In this document: one piece after another, positions 58,135 to 64,000 of the stretch
Position numbering within the stretch: position 1 is the first letter of the stretch
How the letters are laid out: every line of letters begins with the position of its first letter
NCBI RefSeq assembly: GCF_021012795.1
Contig: NZ_VFYU01000022.1
Location: 62,001 to 126,000, forward strand
Direction: 5' to 3'
Source of the DNA: Psychrobacter sp. I-STPA10
Lineage (GTDB): Bacteria; Pseudomonadota; Gammaproteobacteria; Pseudomonadales; Moraxellaceae
DNA: 64,000 nt
Translations under genes and position numbers: made by a program
The notes under the pieces: model-generated
Told to the model about the DNA's origin: nothing
Seen by the model: the letters and a program-made list of their open reading frames with translations, nothing else
Databases searched by the model: none

Positions 58135-59550
58135 ATGAACGCAGTGTCATCTTCGAACAATACCACCGCCGATTTTAATGATTACAAAGTAGCAGACATT
58201 TCTTTAGCAGATTATGGTCGCCGTGAAATTTCACTGGCAGAAGCGGAAATGCCTGCTCTAATGGGCCTACGTCGCCGTTATCAGTCTGAGCAGCCTTTGG
58301 CAGGTGCAAAGATTTTAGGCTGCATCCACATGACCATCCAGACCGCTGTACTTATAGAAACCTTAGTGGCATTAGGTGCTGAGGTACGCTGGACATCTTG
58401 TAATATCTTCTCCACTCAAGATCACGCTGCCGCCGCTATTGCTGCTGCAGGTATTCCTGTGTTTGCATGGAAAGGTGAAACAGAAGAAGAGTACGAATGG
58501 TGCTTACGTCAACAAGTACATGCTGGTGGTGAGTCCTCTGGTGAGCTTTGGGATGCCAATTTAATTTTGGATGATGGGGGTGATTTGACCGCCCTAGTGC
58601 ATGATCAATACCCTGAACTTCTTGCCAATATTCATGGTATCTCAGAAGAAACGACCACAGGGGTACACCGTCTGATTGATATGCTCAATAAAGGCACACT
58701 AAAAGTACCTGCGATTAATGTCAATGATGCGGTCACTAAGTCAAAAAATGATAATAAATATGGCTGCCGTCATAGCTTAAATGATGCCATCAAACGTGCA
58801 ACAGATATGTTACTTGCAGGTCGTCGTGCATTGGTTATTGGTTATGGCGATGTGGGTAAAGGCTCGGCACAAAGCTTACGCCAAGAAGGTATGATTGTTC
58901 GTGTCTCTGAGATTGATCCCATCTGTGCGATGCAGGCGTGTATGGATGGCTATGAATTGGTGTCACCTTATATCAATGGTAAAAATACCAATGAAGCAAG
59001 TGGTGTTAATAAACAATTGCTACAAGATACCGACCTGATTGTAACTACCACAGGTAACTATCATGTTTGTGATCGTCACATGCTGGCAGCACTAAAATCC
59101 GGTGCGGTGGTGTGTAACATTGGTCACTTTGATACTGAGATTGATACCCAGTTTATGCGTGATAACTGGCGTTGGGAAGAAGTCAAACCACAAGTACATC
59201 AAGTATTTCGCTCGGATGCCAAAGACGACTATATCTTGCTATTGGCAGAGGGTCGTCTTGTCAATCTGGGTAATGCCACAGGACACCCTTCTCGTGTCAT
59301 GGATGGCTCTTTTGCCAATCAAGTATTGGCACAAATGTATCTGTATGAACAAAAATTTGCGCAGCTTGATGAAGACAGTCGTTTTGATAATCTATATGTC
59401 AAAGTGCTACCCAAAAAACTTGATGAAGAAGTGGCAGCCGCAATGGTTGCTGGGTTTAATGGTGTGATGACACAGTTAACTACTGAGCAAGCTGAATATC
59501 TTGGCGTCCCTGTCGAAGGTCCTTTCAAAGCCGATGAATATAAGTACTAA
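58135..59550 (+). CDS. ahcY: S-adenosylhomocysteine hydrolase
   Basis: Splits SAH into adenosine and homocysteine, relieving methyltransferase inhibition. Blocks seen: [31 protein letters not shown], the NAD site [26 protein letters not shown] and the C-terminal [10 protein letters not shown]. At 471 residues it is the long bacterial form with the 40-residue insertion ([15 protein letters not shown] region). AGGAG is 6 nt from the ATG at 58135; the ATG at 58132 is a close alternative. metF follows 17 bp downstream, and a candidate SAH riboswitch precedes it. Confidence 0.97.
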   Translation: MNAVSSSNNTTADFNDYKVADISLADYGRREISLAEAEMPALMGLRRRYQSEQPLAGAKILGCIHMTIQTAVLIETLVALGAEVRWTSCNIFSTQDHAAAAIAAAGIPVFAWKGETEEEYEWCLRQQVHAGGESSGELWDANLILDDGGDLTALVHDQYPELLANIHGISEETTTGVHRLIDMLNKGTLKVPAINVNDAVTKSKNDNKYGCRHSLNDAIKRATDMLLAGRRALVIGYGDVGKGSAQSLRQEGMIVRVSEIDPICAMQACMDGYELVSPYINGKNTNEASGVNKQLLQDTDLIVTTTGNYHVCDRHMLAALKSGAVVCNIGHFDTEIDTQFMRDNWRWEEVKPQVHQVFRSDAKDDYILLLAEGRLVNLGNATGHPSRVMDGSFANQVLAQMYLYEQKFAQLDEDSRFDNLYVKVLPKKLDEEVAAAMVAGFNGVMTQLTTEQAEYLGVPVEGPFKADEYKY

Positions 59551-59567
59551 GGTGGGAGAAAAAAACC

Positions 59568-60416
59568 ATGACGACCAAGCCTGATTTTTCTTTTGAATTT
59601 TATCCACCAAAGACGGATGCAGGACGAGAGAGCTTATTAACAACTTTTGATGAGCTTAATGCCCTTGCTCCCAAGTATTTTTCTGTGACTTATGGTGCAG
59701 GTGGTTCTACTCGTGAGCGTACCCTTGATATCATCAATCTACTCAATGGACGTAGTCAGACGCAAATAGCCCCACACATCTCTTGTATTGGTGATGATAA
59801 AGTACAAATTGCTGAGCTGTTATCTGACTATAAGGCATTAGGAATAAAGCGTTTGGTTGCCCTACGGGGTGATCTGCCTTCTGGACAAGTTGGTATGGGT
59901 GAGCTGCCCTTTGCGCGCGATTTAGTCGCATTTATCCGTGAGCAATCAGGTGATCACTTTTATATCGAAGTGGCTGCTTATCCTGAGATGCACCCACAAG
60001 CACGTAGCTTTAAAGAGGATGTGCAAAATTTAGTGAATAAATACAAGGCGGGTGCTGATGCGGCAATCACACAGTTTTTCTTTAATGCTGACAGCTATTT
60101 ATACTTGCGTGATGAGCTAGAAAAACAAGGTATTGATACACAAAAGCAGCCACTGATTGCAGGTATCATGCCCATCATTCATGCTACCAGTCTGATGCGT
60201 TTTGCTGATAGCTGTGGGGCAGATATTCCAAGATATGTGCGCAAGCAGCTTGCAGACTATGGTGATGATCGTAAGTCTATTCATCAATTTGGGTTTGATG
60301 TGGTGTATAAGCTGTGTGAACGCTTAATGGCAGAATCTGTTCCTGCGCTGCATTTTTATAGCATGAACAAAACTGAGCCCAATCGTGAGTTGGTAAAAGC
60401 TCTAGACTTAGCTTGA
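59568..60416 (+). CDS. metF: 5,10-methylenetetrahydrofolate reductase
   Basis: Makes 5-methyl-THF for methionine regeneration, FAD-dependent TIM barrel. FSFEFYPPKTDAG, SVTYGAGGSTRERT, RLVALRGDLP and QFFFNADSYLYLRDE are family blocks, and the C-terminal LHFYSMN is typical. It has 282 residues. GGGAG lies before the ATG, 17 bp after ahcY, so the two form an operon of the activated methyl cycle. A terminator hairpin follows. Confidence 0.97.
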   Translation: MTTKPDFSFEFYPPKTDAGRESLLTTFDELNALAPKYFSVTYGAGGSTRERTLDIINLLNGRSQTQIAPHISCIGDDKVQIAELLSDYKALGIKRLVALRGDLPSGQVGMGELPFARDLVAFIREQSGDHFYIEVAAYPEMHPQARSFKEDVQNLVNKYKAGADAAITQFFFNADSYLYLRDELEKQGIDTQKQPLIAGIMPIIHATSLMRFADSCGADIPRYVRKQLADYGDDRKSIHQFGFDVVYKLCERLMAESVPALHFYSMNKTEPNRELVKALDLA

Positions 60417-60494
60417 TTAAGTGATATAAAGTTTACTATTAAGCAAGTTGAAATTGCGTTAACGATAAACTTAGTTTAAACAAGCTATATTATC

Positions 60495-60540
60495 CAACAG
60501 CTTAGGATTATGCTTTATCTTAAGCTGTTGTTTATTCCTT
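60495..60540 (+). terminator. Intrinsic terminator of ahcY-metF
   Basis: A 10-bp perfect stem CAACAGCTTA/TAAGCTGTTG (60495-60504 with 60521-60530), 16-nt loop, followed by TTTATTCCTT. Confidence 0.7.
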
Positions 60541-60607
60541 AAACAATAACTAATAATATTTTTTCATTAACCCTTATCCAAATCCTTTTATAAAGGTAAT
60601 ATTGTCT

Positions 60608-61618
60608 ATGCGACGCTTTTTTTACCTCCCTAGTTATTCTAATTCCTCTACAAACGCCTCTACTTCTCACCTGCAACACGCCTTCAATAATGATGCCTTA
60701 ATTACCTTAACCGAAGATATTTTTCATCATTGGTGTCGAGTGTTACGTGCCAAAGAGGGTGATAAAGCGATTTTTTTTGATGGTCATGGCGGTGAATATA
60801 CGGTGCAACTGCAACAGATTGAAAAAAAATCTGCCACTGCCAAAATCATTGATTGTAAGCATATTGACCATACCAATCCTTATTATACTCATATCGCCTT
60901 GGTCATGAGTCGAGGTGATCGTATGGATTATGCCTTACAAAAGGCAACAGAGATGGGCGTTAGTAGTATCCAACTGTTGACCAGTCAACATGGTGAGGTA
61001 TTTTTAAAACCCAATCAGGTGGATAAAAAGATGGCGCACTGGCAGCAAGTGATGCTATCTGCTTGTGAGCAATGTGGTCTTAATCGTCCACCTTTATTAC
61101 TCAAACCTGTGGCTCTTAATGATTGGCTAGCAGGTGAGGTTGGTGAAATAAGCGATACCTTACTGCCACTAGCAAATATTGACTATTATCAAAAATTACA
61201 AGCATCCCATAAAGCAATGTCTTTATGGGATGAATCTCACTCTAACGATATTGAGACATCTAAACCTTTACGTTTAGTATTAGCTGTACCTAACGAACCT
61301 ACTTCTAGTACAACTGATTCTGATGCATCTACTACTCATGCAAATGCACACACAAAATTACCTGCCAGCCAGTTAAGGACAACAGTAAACACAACAGAGA
61401 AAATCAAGCATTATATTCAAAACAGCCCTAATTGTGCTTTTTTTACCCTGCTAATTGGTGCTGAAGGCGGATTAAGTGATGCTGAGCTATCACAAGCCAT
61501 AGCTAAACAATTTATTCCTTGGCAAATTGGTAATCGTATTTTACGCACAGAGACCGCACCAGTTGTTGCCTTGGCAACCCTACAAGTACTAGCCAGTATG
61601 GCAAAAACAGATATGTAA
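60608..61618 (+). CDS. rsmE: 16S rRNA (uracil-1498-N3)-methyltransferase
   Basis: A SPOUT-class methyltransferase that modifies U1498. MRRFFYLP is the usual N-terminus; HHWCRVLRAKEGD and FFDGHGGEY belong to the PUA-like part. VMSRGDRMDYALQKATEMGVSSIQLL, and near the C-terminus LLIGAEGGLSDAEL and GNRILRTETAPVVALATLQ, form the knot. It has 336 residues against 243 in E. coli. The surplus is a Ser/Thr/Asn-rich insertion (about 180-260) before the knot. The ATG at 60608 has AAGG 11 nt upstream; a TTG 6 bp earlier has better spacing and may be used. Confidence 0.93.
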   Translation: MRRFFYLPSYSNSSTNASTSHLQHAFNNDALITLTEDIFHHWCRVLRAKEGDKAIFFDGHGGEYTVQLQQIEKKSATAKIIDCKHIDHTNPYYTHIALVMSRGDRMDYALQKATEMGVSSIQLLTSQHGEVFLKPNQVDKKMAHWQQVMLSACEQCGLNRPPLLLKPVALNDWLAGEVGEISDTLLPLANIDYYQKLQASHKAMSLWDESHSNDIETSKPLRLVLAVPNEPTSSTTDSDASTTHANAHTKLPASQLRTTVNTTEKIKHYIQNSPNCAFFTLLIGAEGGLSDAELSQAIAKQFIPWQIGNRILRTETAPVVALATLQVLASMAKTDM

Positions 61619-61695
61619 TTAACGATTAATTTTTTTAAACTGGCTTTATATAATAATATAACATAGCGCAATGCTAAGTCATCTTGGAGATTTTT

Positions 61696-63387
61696 ATGCT
61701 ATTTAATGCTGAGATTGAGTCCTACCTACTCTCTAAGCTTTGTTTTTATTCTGAAGAAGGTATTTTTATCCTTGATGATAAACTTAATTACTTATGGGTC
61801 AATCACAGCTTTGAAGAAACAATCGGTTTTCCAGCAGATTATTTAATGGGCAAACCTTTAAGTTTTTTTCCAATAGAAAAATTAATACAAAATAAAAAAT
61901 CTTTGACCTATCGCATCTTGCAGAGTTTACAAAATACAGGGTATTTTCAAGAAGATATTAACTGCTTAAATCCTCATGGTATTGCGTTATATACCAATCT
62001 GACCATTTGGCAAATACCTTACCAACAACACATCTATTTTGTTGGGTTATTGCGAAATCGTGATGCAAATGCCACCAACATCCCACAGTATCATTTGCCG
62101 CAGCTTAGTTATTACAATCAATTTACAGGGCTACCTAACCGCAGTGTTTTTATCAGCTTATTAAGTGAGTATCTCTTAGACACTTACAAACAGCTTGTGG
62201 TGGTAAGATTTAGTATTGACCATTTTGATACCATCTCCAACGCATTACCAGATGAAGATGTCACCAGCTTGCTAAAACAACTTACCCAGCGCATCCAAAA
62301 TTTGACACTCAATGATTTAAAAATGTTTGCACATTTTAATTTGAGTGACTTTGCCATGTTTTTTGAAGTCAGTGACATTCATCTTATTCGCAATGAGCTA
62401 GAGCAAATCATTAATTCATGTGAGTTACCCTTCACTTTGGGCAAAGATAGATTTTATTTGCATCTGTCGATGGGAGTGAGTCATCACAACTCGCATGGGG
62501 AACAAGCGGACATATTATTGCGTGCAGCAGAACATGCCTTAGCCTATCAAGAGCGTCATGGCGGTGATGGCATACACTGGTATACCCATCAGCTCAATCC
62601 AAACCTTCTTGAAGATATGAAGTTTAAAGCACAGCTACGTGATGCAATGAATGAACAGCAGTTTATTCCTTATTATCAGCCCAAATTTGATCTACAAACT
62701 GGGCAATTAGTAGGCTTTGAAGCGTTAGTTCGCTGGCAACATCCAGAGCGTGGTATCTTAGAGCCACAATATTTTTTACAACCTATCATTGAAAGTCAGC
62801 TTTCTTATGATCTATTTTGTCAAATGCTATTAACTGTGATCACTGATCTTAATACATGGCAACAGCTAAATAAAGACATTGGTATCTGCATTAATGCAGA
62901 TGCTTCTGAATTTTGTCAGCCAACATTTGTCTCTTTTGTTAAAAACTTACTCAGTATCAATCCTAAATGCCAAAATCAACTGCATATAGAAGTGACGGAA
63001 TCCTCTTTAATGAGTAAAAATGATCAAACTACTGAAATATTTAATCAATTACAAAAAATTGGGGTATTACTGGCGTTGGATGATTTTGGCACTGGTTATG
63101 CTTCACTGAGTTATTTATCTTATTATAATTTTGACTTTTTAAAAATTGATAAAAGCTTTGTCAAAGATATAGATACCAACGCCACACAATTAAGTATTGT
63201 CAAATCCATTATTACGCTCGCCAAAAGCCTTAATATGCAAGTCATTGCTGAAGGAATAGAGTACCAAAAACAAGCTGAAGTATTAAAGCAGTTAGGCTGT
63301 GAATATGCACAAGGTTACTATTTTGGTCGCCCCATGGATGCTCAAGCAGCCACGGTAATGATACTAGAACATTTACATCAGCAATAA
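61696..63387 (+). CDS. PAS-GGDEF(degenerate)-EAL protein, likely c-di-GMP phosphodiesterase
   Basis: 563 residues from the ATG at 61696 (GGAG 6 nt upstream; an upstream TTG start is not needed). A PAS sensor domain is at about 15-110 (GIFILDDKLNYLWVNHSFEETIGF). The GGDEF domain at about 140-290 lacks its signature: the expected RLGGDEFA position reads HFNLSDFA, so cyclase activity is unlikely. The EAL domain (about 310-555) keeps EALVRW, EVTES, DDFGTGYASLSYL, KIDKSFV, AEGIE and QGYYFGRP, so phosphodiesterase activity is expected. It lies 77 bp after rsmE. Confidence 0.92.
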   Translation: MLFNAEIESYLLSKLCFYSEEGIFILDDKLNYLWVNHSFEETIGFPADYLMGKPLSFFPIEKLIQNKKSLTYRILQSLQNTGYFQEDINCLNPHGIALYTNLTIWQIPYQQHIYFVGLLRNRDANATNIPQYHLPQLSYYNQFTGLPNRSVFISLLSEYLLDTYKQLVVVRFSIDHFDTISNALPDEDVTSLLKQLTQRIQNLTLNDLKMFAHFNLSDFAMFFEVSDIHLIRNELEQIINSCELPFTLGKDRFYLHLSMGVSHHNSHGEQADILLRAAEHALAYQERHGGDGIHWYTHQLNPNLLEDMKFKAQLRDAMNEQQFIPYYQPKFDLQTGQLVGFEALVRWQHPERGILEPQYFLQPIIESQLSYDLFCQMLLTVITDLNTWQQLNKDIGICINADASEFCQPTFVSFVKNLLSINPKCQNQLHIEVTESSLMSKNDQTTEIFNQLQKIGVLLALDDFGTGYASLSYLSYYNFDFLKIDKSFVKDIDTNATQLSIVKSIITLAKSLNMQVIAEGIEYQKQAEVLKQLGCEYAQGYYFGRPMDAQAATVMILEHLHQQ

Positions 63388-63747
63388 GCAAAACCAAAAA
63401 CCTCACTGGTCAATCTTAATAAAATCAACTCATAAGCTGCAATGCTTCAAGTGGTTTTATTGAGTTGACCACGCCATCTCTTTAGCAAGCCATCAATGTC
63501 AAAAAAAACGACACGACACTTCACTGAGCTTATTGTAAGCCATCTACTTACCCCCTAACCTGCATCAACTACGTCAGGGTAATTATAATTACCACTAGGC
63601 AATTATAAAATGCAAGTTTTGCTCATGACTTATGAGTGCTAGGCACATCCTTGTATATTATTAGCCAACCGCCTATCTTTTAGCAAAACATCTTTGCGTT
63701 TTTACCCACACTCTTAATCAACCAAAACTTCATAAGGATAAACCCCA
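63388..63747. other. Intergenic region with hairpin and a perfect 16-bp palindrome
   Basis: An imperfect long stem pairs about 63408-63424 with 63453-63470, possibly ending the EAL transcript. GGTAATTATAATTACC (63578-63593) is a perfect palindrome about 155 bp before the acyl-CoA dehydrogenase start and could be a regulator site. No gene is recognised. Confidence 0.4.
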
Positions 63748-64000
63748 ATGCAGTATAAAGCCCCCCTTCGTGATATGAAATTTGTCGCACATGAACTCTT
63801 AAATATGGTAGAACATTACCAATCGTTGTCTGTTTATCAAGAAGTTGAAGAAGATATCATTGACAGTTATATAGAAGCGGCCGCCAATTTTGCCCAAAAA
63901 GAGCTAGCACCACTTAACCGCAGTGGCGATGAAGAAGGCTGTGTGTTTGATAATGGGGTGGTAACTACACCAACTGGGTTTAAAGAAGCCTATAAGCAAT
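63748..64000 (+). CDS. Acyl-CoA dehydrogenase, N-terminal fragment
   Basis: Only the first 84 codons are in the window. The opening MQYKAPLRDMKFVAHELLNM is characteristic of the acyl-CoA dehydrogenases with the extra short N-terminal domain used in fatty-acid beta-oxidation. IEAAANFAQKELAPLNRSGDEEG then begins the helical N-terminal domain. AAGGA lies 9 nt before the ATG. Substrate chain length cannot be judged. Confidence 0.85.
   Translation, partial: MQYKAPLRDMKFVAHELLNMVEHYQSLSVYQEVEEDIIDSYIEAAANFAQKELAPLNRSGDEEGCVFDNGVVTTPTGFKEAYKQ

Overview
The window is AT-rich gammaproteobacterial chromosome, most consistent with the Moraxellaceae (Psychrobacter/Moraxella side). This is inferred from gene content and order: rpsA-ihfB-lapA-pyrF without lapB, a roughly 480-residue GAPDH-like protein, a MutT-ThiE fusion, a cyanide-insensitive-type bd oxidase and TamA/TamB. 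No rRNA, tRNA, prophage, complete IS or CRISPR array was recognised. Nearly everything is housekeeping or envelope biology. The unusual material lies mostly between genes.

Layout. 1-4.8 kb: the 3' part of a BCCT osmolyte transporter, rraA, a TIP30-like oxidoreductase, rpsT with a long leader, a histidine phosphatase and a metallophosphoesterase. 5-16 kb: a minus-strand block of pyrF, lapA, ihfB, rpsA, cmk, tadA, ung, clpA and clpS (nucleotide synthesis, translation, DNA repair, proteolysis). 15-25.5 kb: a DUF6776-like membrane protein, argC, hemE, proB, obgE, a GAPDH-like gene, an unknown membrane protein and the Nudix-ThiE fusion. 25.5-27 kb: a non-autonomous IR element, then an orphan hemP under a Fur box, then about 700 bp of non-coding DNA with strong hairpins. 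27-36 kb: tamB and a very long tamA. 36-42.5 kb (plus strand): an LplT-like transporter behind a MITE, coq7, a Sel1/TPR-like exported protein and a large lipoprotein with an alpha/beta-hydrolase domain. 43-45.6 kb: cioAB plus a 37-residue DUF2474-like subunit. 45.6-52 kb: rnhB, lpxB, aroG, pepN. 52-55 kb: an unknown protein, pal and a phosphopantetheinyl transferase. 55-57.7 kb: two paralogous outer-membrane barrel proteins, the second preceded by three perfect 28-bp tandem repeats. 58-60.4 kb: ahcY-metF, preceded by a leader I read as a diverged S-adenosylhomocysteine (SAH) riboswitch. 60.6-64 kb: rsmE, a PAS-GGDEF-EAL protein and the start of an acyl-CoA dehydrogenase gene.

Functional links: ahcY and metF form an activated-methyl-cycle operon under the proposed SAH sensor. 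tamA and tamB encode the two halves of one envelope translocation module. lpxB-rnhB, ung-tadA and cioA-cioB-DUF2474 are tight pairs or operons. Many genes end in clear intrinsic terminators, several of them bidirectional between convergent genes.

The strongest candidate for something undescribed is the ahcY leader. Next are the hemP 3' non-coding region with a C-rich-loop hairpin, and the 28-bp repeat array at the outer-membrane protein gene. All of these come from reading the sequence by eye; no searches or folding were run.
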